A stretch of DNA of 62,579 nucleotides from Egerieimonas sp900552095 (GCA_902469965.1 CABREP010000004.1:1-62579); one strand, 5' to 3'. Shown: positions 26,606-35,975, counted from the first letter of the stretch. Made by a program: numbers and translations. The notes: generated by a model from the letters alone, not told the origin.

Positions 26606-27382
26606 TTATCCTTTCTCCTGTTGATTTTTTTCGTAAATAGCCAGCAGTCCTTTTAAGAGCAGATCGTCATCCAGGATCACCTTCCTTTTGCAGTGAGGCA
26701 CAATAGATTTCGCCAGGCCCCCTGTGGCCACAACGGTACACTTCTGCCCCAGCTCCTCCTCAATACGCAGGATCAGCCCGTCGATGCAGGCGGCATTCCC
26801 GTGAATGATCCCGCTCTTCATACAGTCCACCGTATTTTTTCCGATGGTCTTTCTGGGAAGTTCCAGGCCGATTCCCTGCAGCTGGGCCGCATTGGCTGCC
26901 AGCGCGTTTAAGGACACCATCACCCCGGGAAGGATCATCCCTCCGATATAGCATTTTCTGCTGTCTATAACAGAGACGGTAGTAGCTGTCCCCATATCAA
27001 AGATAATGAGCGGCACCGGGTATTCCTCCAGTCCTGCCACCGCATCTGCCACCAGATCGCTCCCCAGCTGCGCCGGATTATCCATCAGAATATTCAGCCC
27101 CGTCTTAAGCCCCGGACCCACCACCTTCACCGGACGGCGTATGATTTTCTCCGCCGCTTCCCGCATAATATTGGTGATCTGAGGGACAACGGAAGAAATG
27201 ATCCCGCCCCGGATCTGTTTCCTGTCGATCTTATAGATCTCCAGAACCGTCTTGATGTCCACGGCGTACTCCAGCTCTGTTTTCGTCTTTACGGTAGAAA
27301 GCCGTTCGATAAAATAGGTTTTCTCATCGTCAATACAGCCTACCACAATATTTGTATTTCCGATATCAATGGTTAATATCAT
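26606..27382 (-). CDS. coaX: Type III pantothenate kinase
   Basis: A 258-residue ASKHA-fold kinase for the first step of CoA synthesis. LTIDIGNTNIVVG (phosphate loop) is at the N-terminus; DNPAQLGSDLVADAVAG (about 101-117) is the pantothenate site with its catalytic Asp; IFDMGTATTVSVID (about 126-139) is the second ATP loop; ATGGLAKSI follows near 220. It follows the panT-like gene by 20 bases and coaBC before it, giving uptake, phosphorylation and the next two steps together. Confidence 0.96.
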   Translation of the reverse strand: MILTIDIGNTNIVVGCIDDEKTYFIERLSTVKTKTELEYAVDIKTVLEIYKIDRKQIRGGIISSVVPQITNIMREAAEKIIRRPVKVVGPGLKTGLNILMDNPAQLGSDLVADAVAGLEEYPVPLIIFDMGTATTVSVIDSRKCYIGGMILPGVMVSLNALAANAAQLQGIGLELPRKTIGKNTVDCMKSGIIHGNAACIDGLILRIEEELGQKCTVVATGGLAKSIVPHCKRKVILDDDLLLKGLLAIYEKNQQEKG

Positions 27383-27402
27383 ACGTTCTCCATCCCCAGC
27401 GC

Positions 27403-28077
27403 CTACTCAATGCCGAGACGCTGCTTTACACTTTTTCTCATCAGCACCCTTCCGATCAGCAGAACCAGAATTCCCGCCACAATGGCCTCCGGAACCCCGT
27501 TGATCCCGATAACAGAAAGGATAAATCCATAAACGGCCGAGGCTGATACTTCATTTACCGCCGCATACGAGTCCCGGAAAAACAAAAAGATCAGATTCAT
27601 TACCAGAAGCGTATTGGTAAGCGAACCCGCGATTCCCGAAAGTACAAGCCCTGTAGGGCTTACCCCGCTCTTCTTCTGAACGCTCTGCACCGCCCGGTAG
27701 ACAAACCAGGGCACGATCCCGATTAGAATCCTGGGAATAAAGCAGATCACCAGACTCTCCCAGCCTCCGCTGAATTCTCCCAGAGAATAAAAGGGAGAGA
27801 AGACAAAAGATGCCGGCGTCGGGTTTACCGTGGCATTGATCAGGCTGGTCATGCCGAAAACGCCTCCCAGAAGGGCTCCCTTTTTCGGCCCCAGCAGAAG
27901 CGATGCCAGGATTACCGGAATGTGCAGTGTGGTCGCCCTCGTAAATCCCAGGGGGATATACCCAAGAAATGGCGTAAATGCCATCAGGATAATCAGTGCA
28001 GCGAATAGTGCCACCTGAGTCACTCCCTTTACAAGACGACGGTTTCTCGTGTTGCTTGTTGCGGTTACAGTATTCAT
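27403..28077 (-). CDS. panT: ECF transporter S component, probably pantothenate-specific (PanT)
   Basis: A 224-residue protein with about six membrane segments: the first (about 18-40) includes LFAALIILMAFTPFLGYIPLG, with TTLHIPVILASLLLGP next. It has the size and layout of ECF S components, which capture vitamins and use a shared energizing module encoded elsewhere. Its place between coaBC and coaX strongly points to pantothenate as ligand. The specificity is inferred from context. Confidence 0.82.
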   Translation of the reverse strand: MNTVTATSNTRNRRLVKGVTQVALFAALIILMAFTPFLGYIPLGFTRATTLHIPVILASLLLGPKKGALLGGVFGMTSLINATVNPTPASFVFSPFYSLGEFSGGWESLVICFIPRILIGIVPWFVYRAVQSVQKKSGVSPTGLVLSGIAGSLTNTLLVMNLIFLFFRDSYAAVNEVSASAVYGFILSVIGINGVPEAIVAGILVLLIGRVLMRKSVKQRLGIE

Positions 28078-28131
28078 TTTTTCCTCCTTGCTACTGTTCC
28101 CCTCCTTCGGGGATACAATGCCTGAATTTTG

Positions 28132-29319
28132 TTACATGGACAAAAGTTTGTCCAGGATCCGGACAGCCACCTCGTCCTTGGTCATAAGTTCCAGCGGCTG
28201 TTCCTCTTTATCCGTAATCAGGGTCACCACATTGGTATCTCCGGCAAATCCAGCTCCGGCTACCTTAAGGCTGTTAGCCACAATCATATCCAGATGCTTG
28301 TTCACCAGTTTTTCCCTGGCATTACGCAGAAGATTCTGGGTCTCCATGGCAAAGCCGCAGAGCAGCTGGCCCGGATTTTTATGTTCCCCCAGATATTTCA
28401 GTATATCGTCTGTCTTCTCCAGCGAAAGTTCTAAAGAAAAATCTTTTTTCTTTATTTTTTCTTTGCTGACCTCAGCCGGCCGGTAATCCGCCACGGCAGC
28501 CGCCATGATGATCATATCCTGTTCCCCGCTTCTTCCGGTCACCGCCTCAAACATCTCCCTGGCCGACTGCACATCCACCCGCTCCACAAAAGGAGGGGCG
28601 GGAAGCGCCACCGGACCGCTCACCAGGGTAACCTCGGCGCCTTTCATAGCCGCAGCCCGGGCAATGGCATAACCCATTTTCCCGGTGGAATGATTGGTGA
28701 TATAGCGCACCGGATCAAGGGCCTCCTGGGTGGGGCCTGCCGTAACCAGCACCTTTTTCCCGGCCATCGTCTTTTCAAAAGCCAGCTCCCTCTGAATAAA
28801 AGGGATCATATCCGCAGGTTCCATCATTTTCCCCGCTCCCACATCTCCGCAAGCCAGAAGCCCCACCGCCGGCTCAAGCAGGGTCCATCCATATTCTTTC
28901 AGCCTTTTCAGGTTATCCTGAGTCACCGGATTCTCATACATGGCCGTATTCATGGCCGGCGCTGCAAGCCGGGGACAGCGGCAGGCCAGCAGTGTCGTTG
29001 TCAGCATATCGTCAGCCAGTCCCCAGGACAGTTTCGCCAGGACATTGGCCGTGGCCGGAGCTACGATAGCCAGATCCGCCTGTTTTGCCAGCGCCACATG
29101 TTCTACCTGATATGTGAAATTCCGGTCAAAAGTATCCACCACACAGCGGTTTCCCGTCAGTTCCTCAAAAGTGAGCGGACTGATAAACTGCACGGCATTT
29201 TTCGTCATGATCACATGGACCGAAGCCCCCTGTTTCTTTAAAAGACTGGCCAGAGCCGCCGCCTTGTATGCCGCAATGCTGCTGCTCACTCCCAAAAGCA
29301 CTGTCTTTCCTCTGAGCAT
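28132..29319 (-). CDS. coaBC: Bifunctional phosphopantothenoylcysteine decarboxylase / phosphopantothenate-cysteine ligase
   Basis: A 395-residue fusion. The CoaC flavoprotein half has LGVSSSIAAYKAA (FMN site), APATANVLAKL, and the catalytic PAMNTAMYENP and ACGDVGAGKM stretches. The CoaB half (from about 180) has VLVTAGPTQEALDPVRY and IMAAAVADYRP, with CGFAMET near the end. The start at 29317-29319 follows AAGGAGAAGG; a longer reading from 29355 would lie inside the -10 box. It heads the CoA operon. Confidence 0.95.
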   Translation of the reverse strand: MLRGKTVLLGVSSSIAAYKAAALASLLKKQGASVHVIMTKNAVQFISPLTFEELTGNRCVVDTFDRNFTYQVEHVALAKQADLAIVAPATANVLAKLSWGLADDMLTTTLLACRCPRLAAPAMNTAMYENPVTQDNLKRLKEYGWTLLEPAVGLLACGDVGAGKMMEPADMIPFIQRELAFEKTMAGKKVLVTAGPTQEALDPVRYITNHSTGKMGYAIARAAAMKGAEVTLVSGPVALPAPPFVERVDVQSAREMFEAVTGRSGEQDMIIMAAAVADYRPAEVSKEKIKKKDFSLELSLEKTDDILKYLGEHKNPGQLLCGFAMETQNLLRNAREKLVNKHLDMIVANSLKVAGAGFAGDTNVVTLITDKEEQPLELMTKDEVAVRILDKLLSM

Positions 29320-29353
29320 TTTTCCTTCTCCTTTTCCGCCGCCGCTTGTTCTC

Positions 29354-29381
29354 ATTATAACATTCTCACTTGAAAATGCAA
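29354..29381 (-). promoter_or_regulatory. Promoter of the coaBC operon
   Basis: Minus-strand TTGCAT (29376-29381), 16-base spacer, TATAAT (29354-29359), 35 bases before the chosen coaBC start. Predicted by eye. Confidence 0.5.
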
Positions 29382-29405
29382 CGCGGCCGTTCTGAAATCC
29401 TGTAT

Positions 29406-31622
29406 TTAATCCCGTACCTGTATCACGTAGGCTTCCGCTCCTGTCCCCTGGTACACCACCTCTCCCAGTTCTCTCAAAAGCGCCTCGTTAATCTCCGGAT
29501 ACTCCTGACGTTCCTGGCTTCCCACAAAGATATATTCCACCTGGTACCGGTCCAAAAGTTCCTTCACAAAAACCGGATCTGTGCCGGTGTAGATATTTTC
29601 CACATCCTCGACCCGGCCGTTTAACTCTGCCAGATCATTTCTCCAGAGCCACTGATGGACATACCAGCCCGCCACAGTGGGAAGCCCTGTCATGGCGGAT
29701 ACCCTCTCGCAGTCACTGTAACTGTCTCCCTGGGCTTCCAGCACCACCGGCTGCCCTTCTACAGTCTCCTGCAGCCAGCGGATCGCCCCCGCATCCTCCG
29801 GAAAATCCTTCTCCAGAAAGGCGGTGGCATCCAGTCCCTGATATCCTTTCGGATCCCAGACATTTCCAAACCAGGCATGAACAGAAGTAACAAAATATCC
29901 CGTGGTACACAGGAAAAGTGCCAAACAGATCCCGGAAAGCGCCCGCAGCGCCTTCCTCCCCTTCTGTGCCAGAAGACTGGTCAGGGTGTAGGCCATAGCA
30001 ATCCCAAAAAGAGTAAAGGCCTGATACGTCAGCTTGAACATGGTATTCGAGCGGGCATAATTTTCCTCATAAATATCCCTCACATACACAAGCTCGGGAA
30101 GCAGCACCAGTCCCATGGCACAGAGTGTGAGGATCACTGCAAAAAGTTCCGGAAGAGGCCGTTCCCGGAAAAAAGTCACGAGCCGTTCTCCCTTTTTGCG
30201 TTCCTTTCTGTGCTCTGTCACTGCCCACACAAGGAGCAGGATTCCCACAGCCACGGGAAGGCCCCAGAGAATCGCCAGCTGGTACAGCTTCGAGTGGCGC
30301 TCTGCAATCCCGATCCCCAGAAACATCGTCTCGAAACGCAGAGTGAAGGGCAGAATCACGATCCAGGAAAAGACCAGGATCACTGCCGCATAGAAAACCG
30401 TGTTGGAGAAAATCTTTCCGATCTTCTTTCCATGCGCCCGGATCAGCGTAAGCACCAGCACCGCTCCTCCAACTACGTAATAAATGGCAAAATCCCAGTA
30501 ATTTGTCCACTGGAAAATTCCGATAAAGAATCCCAAAAGCCAGATCTGCGGCTGCCTGAGTCCTCTGACAAGAAGCATTGGCCTGTCCTCTGCCTCCCGG
30601 CGCTGCTGCAGCCAGGTGTAGAGAATCCCCACCACCAGAAGTACAAACATCAGATTCACCACATGGGCATGAAGATCCCCCAGAATAAAGGAGTAGGAGG
30701 GGAATTCATGAATTGTTTTATCATTGACCACCTCCGGATTGTAGCCGATATACCGGGTCGAATTGGGAAACCAGTATTCTTTCCCGTCAAAAGGAATCTG
30801 GAAAATCTCCCGGATCCAGGGAATCAGTTTTCCAAACAGCACATAGTGCATATTTCCGGCCAGGGAGACTGCCGTTCCCGCCAGCACGCCTCCGGCCGCC
30901 GCCAGCCTTCTCTTTTTCTCCTTCCACCTGTCCTCCAGCATCTGCCGCACCAAAGAAAAGGGAAGGACAAAGGCAAACGCGGCCACCATCGTCCGCATGA
31001 GGTGATACGTTTCCTGGATCCTGGTAAAGGTAAGACGGGTAAGAAAGACGGCGTAGTACTGGCCGCCGTAATAATAATTCAGCTGTTCCCCCGCATACCA
31101 CAGATCTTCCGCAGGCATGTAATCTCCCCGCATCATCGTGGCCATAAACCCGTAATCCATAAATTTCTCGGTGCCGTAGGCCTCCGGCCGGAATCCCGCC
31201 AGATACGTCCACAGAAGAAAGAGAGCCAGAAAGAGACATTCCTCCGTCAGCACCAGGCTTCTTCTGGCCTCAATCACCGCCTTCTTCTTTTTCATCCAGA
31301 ACAGATTCGCCAAAATACAGACAGCCGCTGTCAGAATGCAGGCCAGATTTCTGAACTTTACGATATGAAGCGTATTCAAAAGCCACATGACATAGCCGGC
31401 CACCGCAACACCCAGCACCTTGGAAAACAGCCATCCCCTGTCCGCAAACCCGGAAAAGATCCGGGATGTCAGGGGCCAGAATCCCAGGCCCAGCGCCAGC
31501 AGCATAACCCACCAGCTCAAAAACGGAATCACATCTTCTCCCAGAAGAAACCAGGCGGCAAAAAACAGAATCGCCAGAATACCGCCGTGGAGCAGATCAT
31601 TTTTCTTCATTATCCACCTCAT
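29406..31622 (-). CDS. DUF2298 (YYY) polytopic membrane protein, putative glycosyltransferase-like
   Basis: A 738-residue protein with more than ten hydrophobic segments and a soluble C-terminal domain (about 590-738). The tyrosine-rich hallmark AGEQLNYYYGGQYYAVFL (about 181-198) and GDLHAHVVNLMF (about 311-322) match the DUF2298 family, distantly related to GT-C membrane glycosyltransferases. The C-terminal part reads like the soluble domain of such enzymes. It stands alone with its own promoter. A second ATG four codons in, preceded by GAGGTGG, is an equally possible start. The substrate is unknown. Confidence 0.8.
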   Translation of the reverse strand: MRWIMKKNDLLHGGILAILFFAAWFLLGEDVIPFLSWWVMLLALGLGFWPLTSRIFSGFADRGWLFSKVLGVAVAGYVMWLLNTLHIVKFRNLACILTAAVCILANLFWMKKKKAVIEARRSLVLTEECLFLALFLLWTYLAGFRPEAYGTEKFMDYGFMATMMRGDYMPAEDLWYAGEQLNYYYGGQYYAVFLTRLTFTRIQETYHLMRTMVAAFAFVLPFSLVRQMLEDRWKEKKRRLAAAGGVLAGTAVSLAGNMHYVLFGKLIPWIREIFQIPFDGKEYWFPNSTRYIGYNPEVVNDKTIHEFPSYSFILGDLHAHVVNLMFVLLVVGILYTWLQQRREAEDRPMLLVRGLRQPQIWLLGFFIGIFQWTNYWDFAIYYVVGGAVLVLTLIRAHGKKIGKIFSNTVFYAAVILVFSWIVILPFTLRFETMFLGIGIAERHSKLYQLAILWGLPVAVGILLLVWAVTEHRKERKKGERLVTFFRERPLPELFAVILTLCAMGLVLLPELVYVRDIYEENYARSNTMFKLTYQAFTLFGIAMAYTLTSLLAQKGRKALRALSGICLALFLCTTGYFVTSVHAWFGNVWDPKGYQGLDATAFLEKDFPEDAGAIRWLQETVEGQPVVLEAQGDSYSDCERVSAMTGLPTVAGWYVHQWLWRNDLAELNGRVEDVENIYTGTDPVFVKELLDRYQVEYIFVGSQERQEYPEINEALLRELGEVVYQGTGAEAYVIQVRD

Positions 31623-31658
31623 CTTACATACGCCTTATTTTTATTCACTCCTTCTAAA

Positions 31659-31687
31659 ATAGTACTGTATGCAGAATTTGCTGTCAA
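31659..31687 (-). promoter_or_regulatory. Promoter of the DUF2298 gene
   Basis: Minus-strand TTGACA (31682-31687), 17-base spacer, TACTAT (31659-31664), about 40 bases before the start codon. Confidence 0.6.
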
Positions 31688-31718
31688 GAATAGAAACCAA
31701 AAGAGCGTTCCCCCTCAG

Positions 31719-31762
31719 AAAGAGGAAAGCGGATGCAAACTCCTGCATCCGCTTTCCTCTTT
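31719..31762 (-). terminator. Strong terminator after the liv operon
   Basis: A perfect 19-bp stem (31719-31737 with 31744-31762; core GGAAAGCGGATGCA) and 6-base loop, 22 bases past the stop of the cytidylate-kinase-like gene. The arm ends in TTT on the minus strand. Confidence 0.85.
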
Positions 31763-31784
31763 ATATGCTGCGCGCCCCAGTCTA

Positions 31785-32417
31785 TTAATCCTCTTCCTCT
31801 TTTCCGAAACGCACCTTTAAATAGGCTCTGATCTCTTCCACCGTTTTCTCAAATCCCAGTTTTCCGCTGTTCAGACAGAGATCATAGTTGCGCAGATCCG
31901 CCCACTTGTGTCCCGTATAATGCTCATAAAAATCCCCGCGGTATTTGTCGGTCCGCTCAATGAATTTCTGCATTTCCCGGGTACTCATGCTGTTCCGCTC
32001 CATCGCCTGCTGAAGGCAGAACTCCTCGGAAGCATGGATAAACACACTTGCCACATTGGGGTAATCCCTCAGGATAAAATCTGCACAGCGGCCGATGATC
32101 ACACAGGACTCCTGTTCTGCCAGGTGCTTGATCGTCTTGGCTGTATAATTGAACAGGTTGTCATCTGATACAAAGGCCCTGTCCTCCGGTGAGAGCAGTT
32201 CTCCGCTGTAAACCTTTGTGCCCTTTAATTTGGCCGCCGTCTTTACTTTTTCATCTGCAGCTCCGAAGAATTTCACATGGATCCCGCTGTCCTCGGAAGC
32301 CATCTCCAGAAGCTCCCTGTCATAAAACGGAATCCCCAATTCCTTTGCCAGCATACGTCCGATCGTCCGTCCGCCGCTCCCATACTGGCGGGCGATGGTA
32401 ATTACCACATTTTCCAC
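31785..32417 (-). CDS. Cytidylate kinase-like family protein
   Basis: A 210-residue P-loop protein. It opens VVITIARQYGSGGRTIGRML, with a GSGGRT loop in place of the usual GxxGxGKT Walker A, as in the cytidylate-kinase-like family. VIIGRCADFIL (about 98) and the basic lid helix RTDKYRGDFYEHYTGHKW follow. It is not the housekeeping Cmk, and its phosphate acceptor is unknown. It begins 12 bases after livF and shares the liv transcript, ending at the 19-bp terminator. Confidence 0.82.
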   Translation of the reverse strand: MENVVITIARQYGSGGRTIGRMLAKELGIPFYDRELLEMASEDSGIHVKFFGAADEKVKTAAKLKGTKVYSGELLSPEDRAFVSDDNLFNYTAKTIKHLAEQESCVIIGRCADFILRDYPNVASVFIHASEEFCLQQAMERNSMSTREMQKFIERTDKYRGDFYEHYTGHKWADLRNYDLCLNSGKLGFEKTVEEIRAYLKVRFGKEEED

Positions 32418-32429
32418 TGTAAATCCCCC

Positions 32430-33140
32430 CTATTCACCCAGATATGCTTTCTTGATCGACTCATCATTCAGAAGTTCTGACGCCTTTCCTTCCAGAACTA
32501 TATTTCCCGTTTCCAGCACGTACGCCCGGTCTGCGATGGAGAGCGCTTTCTTCGCATTCTGTTCCACCAGAAGCACCGTCACGCCTGCTGCGCTCACTTC
32601 CTGAATAATTTTGAATATCTCATTTACAAAGATTGGAGAAAGTCCCATAGAGGGCTCATCCATCAGGATGATCTTCGGCTGGGACATCAGCGCCCGCCCC
32701 ATAGCCAGCATCTGCTGCTCGCCGCCGGATAAGGTTCCTGCCAGCTGATTGCGCCGCTCCTGAAGCCGTGGGAATTTCTCATAGATCATCTCCAGCGTTC
32801 TGTGAAACTCTTCCTTATCTTTTCTCGTGTAAGCGCCCATGCGCAGATTTTCATAGACAGAGAGCTGGGCAAACACCCGGCGTCCCTCCGGCACGTGAGC
32901 CATTCCCATACTCACAATTTTATGGGACGGAACTTTCAGAATATCTGTTCCTCCCAGCTTTACTTCCCCTGCCTTTACCGGCAAAAGCCCGGTAACCGCG
33001 TGAAGCGTTGTCGTCTTTCCCGCTCCGTTGGCACCGATCAGGGCGATTACTTCTCCCTCTTCCACTTGAAAAGAGATTCCCTTTAGAGCCTGGATCATGC
33101 CGTAATATACCTGCTGATCCTTTACTTCCAGTAATGCCAT
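32430..33140 (-). CDS. livF: Branched-chain amino-acid ABC importer ATPase
   Basis: A 236-residue ATPase with Walker A GANGAGKTT (about 36-44), signature LSGGEQQMLAMGRAL (about 134-148) and Walker B IILMDEPSMGLSP, the LivF-specific variant. It works with LivG on the LivHM permeases. Located 12 bases after livG. Confidence 0.95.
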   Translation of the reverse strand: MALLEVKDQQVYYGMIQALKGISFQVEEGEVIALIGANGAGKTTTLHAVTGLLPVKAGEVKLGGTDILKVPSHKIVSMGMAHVPEGRRVFAQLSVYENLRMGAYTRKDKEEFHRTLEMIYEKFPRLQERRNQLAGTLSGGEQQMLAMGRALMSQPKIILMDEPSMGLSPIFVNEIFKIIQEVSAAGVTVLLVEQNAKKALSIADRAYVLETGNIVLEGKASELLNDESIKKAYLGE

Positions 33141-33152
33141 GTCCTGCCCCTC

Positions 33153-33911
33153 CTATTCTCCCAGATATGCTTTGATCACCTGCGGATCATTTAAGACGTT
33201 CTTCGTATCTCCCTGAGCCAGAACCTCGCCGAAGTTCAGCACCGTCAGCGCCTCACAGATTCCTCCCACCAGCTTCATGTCATGCTCGATCAACAGAATA
33301 GTCATGTCAAATTCCTTCTGCACAAATTTGATCGTTTTCATCAGTTCCCCGGTCTCGTTGGGATTCATGCCGGCCGCCGGCTCATCCAGAAGCAGAAGCT
33401 TGGGATCTGTGGCGAGGGCTCTGGCGATCTCCAGCTTTCTCTGTTTGCCATAGGGAAGATTGGCCGCCTTGGTCTCGGCCTCCCCCTCCAGATCAAACAC
33501 CTTCAGAAGTTCCATCGCCTTCTCATTCATCTCCTTCTCCACTTTATGATAGCGGGGAAGGCGGAAGATTCCTTCCAGGGTAGAATAAGAATGGTGATTG
33601 TGAAGTCCTACTTTCACATTATCCAGTACAGACAGATCTTTAAAAAGGCGGATATTCTGAAAGGTTCTGGCGATTCCCGCCCGGTTGATCTCAATGGTTT
33701 TCTTTCCCGTAATATCTTTTCCATCCAAATGGATGATCCCTTCTGTGGGTTTATATACACCCGTGAGCAGGTTGAATACCGTAGTCTTTCCGGCACCGTT
33801 CGGCCCGATCAGTCCATAGAGCTGCCCTTTTTCAATCTGAATATCAAAGGCATTTACCGCGCGCAGACCGCCGAAGGAAATGCCCAGATTTTTCACTTCC
33901 AATAACGCCAT
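33153..33911 (-). CDS. livG: Branched-chain amino-acid ABC importer ATPase
   Basis: A 252-residue ATPase with Walker A GPNGAGKTT (about 36-44). The family-typical RAGIARTFQNIRLF (about 76-89) and LPYGKQRKLEIARAL (signature, LSGGQ replaced by LPYGKQ) mark it as LivG. Walker B is LLLLDEPAAGMNP. The start codon shares one base with the livM stop. Confidence 0.95.
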   Translation of the reverse strand: MALLEVKNLGISFGGLRAVNAFDIQIEKGQLYGLIGPNGAGKTTVFNLLTGVYKPTEGIIHLDGKDITGKKTIEINRAGIARTFQNIRLFKDLSVLDNVKVGLHNHHSYSTLEGIFRLPRYHKVEKEMNEKAMELLKVFDLEGEAETKAANLPYGKQRKLEIARALATDPKLLLLDEPAAGMNPNETGELMKTIKFVQKEFDMTILLIEHDMKLVGGICEALTVLNFGEVLAQGDTKNVLNDPQVIKAYLGE

Positions 33912-34984
33912 TATTCAGCCTCCTTTGCTTCGCGTTTCCATACAGAACGCATCTTTACCGCCATTTTTTCCTTGAAACGGCGCCCTCCTGAACTCCAGTT
34001 GAAGAGCATCATCACGATCAGCACCACCGCATAAATCAGCATACGGTAATCAGACAGACCGCGGAGCATTTCCGGAAGCAGCGTCAGCACAAAAGCTGCG
34101 ATCATAGAACCGCGGATATTTCCAATGCCGCCCAGCACTACGAAGACCAGAACCATAATGGACATATTATACCCGAAGTTTTTCGGGGAAGCCACCAGGG
34201 ACGACAGATTGTGTGCATACAGCACACCGGCCACACCGGCCAGAGCCGCAGACACAGAAAAGGCCATGATCTTGTATTTCGTGATATTGATTCCCACAGA
34301 CTCGGCTGCGATCCTGTTATCCCGAATTGCCATGATCGCCCGGCCGGATCTGGAATGAACCAGATTCAAAACAATAAATAACGTAATCAGAAGCAGGATC
34401 ATTCCGATCAGAAACGTGGAATCCTTCGGCGTTCCCCCGATTCCCTGCGGTCCGTTCACCAGAACCTTTCCCGTCTCATCCATATTTAAAGACATGGAAT
34501 CTTTCATGGAAAAATGAAGTCCGCTCTGATCTTTTCCTATGTAAAGTACATTAATTACATTTTTGATAATCTCGCCAAAAGCCAGAGTCACAATCGCCAG
34601 ATAATCTCCCCGGAGACGGAGCACCGGAATTCCAATCAGAATACCGAAGATTCCCGCCACAGCCGCGCCGATCAGCAGCGCCAGGAAAAAGCGCAGGCCA
34701 TCCGGCATAGTTCCATCCGTAAGCTTGGAGAAAAAGGCGCTGGAGAAAGCTCCCACACACATGAATCCCGCGTGTCCCAGGCTCAGCTCGCCCAGAATTC
34801 CAACTGTCAGGTTCAGGGAAACTGCCAGAATCATATAGACACACAGAGGTACCAAAAGCCCTTTAAAAAGACTCGACATAGAGCCGCTGGCAGACCAGAC
34901 CTGCCCGATGATCAGCGCAATCACTACAATTCCGTAGGTGATGAAGCTGCTTTTTGATGCTTTGCTTAACTTTTTCATCTTCAT
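33911..34984 (-). CDS. livM: Branched-chain amino-acid ABC importer permease
   Basis: A 357-residue membrane subunit with about nine hydrophobic segments. GELSLGHAGFMCVGAFSSA (about 66-84) and RGDYLAIVTLAFGEI (about 129-143) are LivM signatures; the EAA-like loop is IRDNRIAAESVGIN. It lies 9 bases after livH. Confidence 0.94.
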   Translation of the reverse strand: MKMKKLSKASKSSFITYGIVVIALIIGQVWSASGSMSSLFKGLLVPLCVYMILAVSLNLTVGILGELSLGHAGFMCVGAFSSAFFSKLTDGTMPDGLRFFLALLIGAAVAGIFGILIGIPVLRLRGDYLAIVTLAFGEIIKNVINVLYIGKDQSGLHFSMKDSMSLNMDETGKVLVNGPQGIGGTPKDSTFLIGMILLLITLFIVLNLVHSRSGRAIMAIRDNRIAAESVGINITKYKIMAFSVSAALAGVAGVLYAHNLSSLVASPKNFGYNMSIMVLVFVVLGGIGNIRGSMIAAFVLTLLPEMLRGLSDYRMLIYAVVLIVMMLFNWSSGGRRFKEKMAVKMRSVWKREAKEAE

Positions 34985-34993
34985 CCCCCTTCC

Positions 34994-35875
34994 TTATACT
35001 TTCTCCTGGATCTTCTTTCCGAAGATACCGGTAGGCTTTACCAGAAGCACCACGATCAGCACCGCAAACACGATAGCGTCCGCCAGCTGGGAAGAGATAT
35101 AAGCTTTCGCCAGAATCTCAATCACGCCCAGCAGAATTCCGCCCAGCATAGCGCCGGGGATGGATCCGATACCGCCGAATACTGCCGCCACAAATGCTTT
35201 GATTCCGGGCATGGCTCCTGTGTAGGGATTCAGAGACGGGTAAGCGGAGCAGAGCAATACTCCCGCCACTGCCGCCAGCGCAGAACCAATAGCGAAGGTA
35301 AGCGCAATCGTTCCATTCACATTAATCCCCATCAGCTGTGCCGCTCCTCTGTCCTCTGAAACGGCCAGCATTGCCTGCCCCGCCTTTGTCCTGCGGATAA
35401 ATAAAGTAAGTCCCACCACAATGATGATACAGGCCAGAATTGTTACCAGCGTTACACCGGAAATCTTCAGCTGGCCCCCCGCCAGAGAGATTCCCTCAAA
35501 GCTGATCACACTCTGGAACGTCTTTGTGTCTGCCCCAAAAATCAGAAGAGCCAGATTCTGAAGGAAATAGCTCACACCGATAGCTGTGATCAGCACAGCC
35601 AGAGGGGAGGCCATGCGGAGAGGCTTATAAGCCACCCTCTCGATTACCACACCCAAAGCGGTGCAGACCAACATAGATAAAAGTACTGCCACAAGGGGCG
35701 GAAGCCCTGCACTGTTCATGGCAGTAAAAGCCACAAATCCCCCCACCATGATCACATCTCCGTGGGCGAAGTTCAGCATCTTGGCGATTCCGTAAACCAT
35801 CGTATAACCCAGGGCAATGATCGCATATACACTGCCGAGACTGATTCCATTAATAATGTAAGATAAGAAACTCAT
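34994..35875 (-). CDS. livH: Branched-chain amino-acid ABC importer permease
   Basis: A 293-residue permease beginning MSFLSYIINGISLGSVYAII, followed by ALGYTMVYGIAKMLNFAHGD, the LivH hallmark. The EAA-like loop is SEDRGAAQLMGIN. The ATG at 35873-35875 follows AGGGAGAG and is preferred to a longer reading from 35938 that would run into the terminator hairpin at 35921-35957. Confidence 0.94.
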   Translation of the reverse strand: MSFLSYIINGISLGSVYAIIALGYTMVYGIAKMLNFAHGDVIMVGGFVAFTAMNSAGLPPLVAVLLSMLVCTALGVVIERVAYKPLRMASPLAVLITAIGVSYFLQNLALLIFGADTKTFQSVISFEGISLAGGQLKISGVTLVTILACIIIVVGLTLFIRRTKAGQAMLAVSEDRGAAQLMGINVNGTIALTFAIGSALAAVAGVLLCSAYPSLNPYTGAMPGIKAFVAAVFGGIGSIPGAMLGGILLGVIEILAKAYISSQLADAIVFAVLIVVLLVKPTGIFGKKIQEKV

Positions 35876-35920
35876 CTGCTCTCCCTCACTCCTTTTCTTT
35901 GTTTTCTTCCTCCTGTACGG

Positions 35921-35957
35921 AAAAACGGGTGTCCCCAAAAAACTTTCAGAGACACCC
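35921..35957 (-). terminator. Attenuating terminator between the liv binding protein and permease genes
   Basis: GGGTGTC (35927-35933) pairs with GACACCC (35951-35957), 7 bp, followed on the minus strand by CGTTTTT. It sits between the binding-protein stop and livH, as in many ABC operons where partial termination leaves more binding protein than membrane subunits. Confidence 0.7.
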
Positions 35958-35975
35958 TTATTTACCTGCTAAAAA

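Noticed and set aside
29655..31820. 721-codon plus-strand frame opposite the DUF2298 gene
   Set aside because: His/Gln/Pro/Arg-rich composition typical of antisense frames; no ribosome site; the minus-strand gene has clear membrane segments and family motifs.
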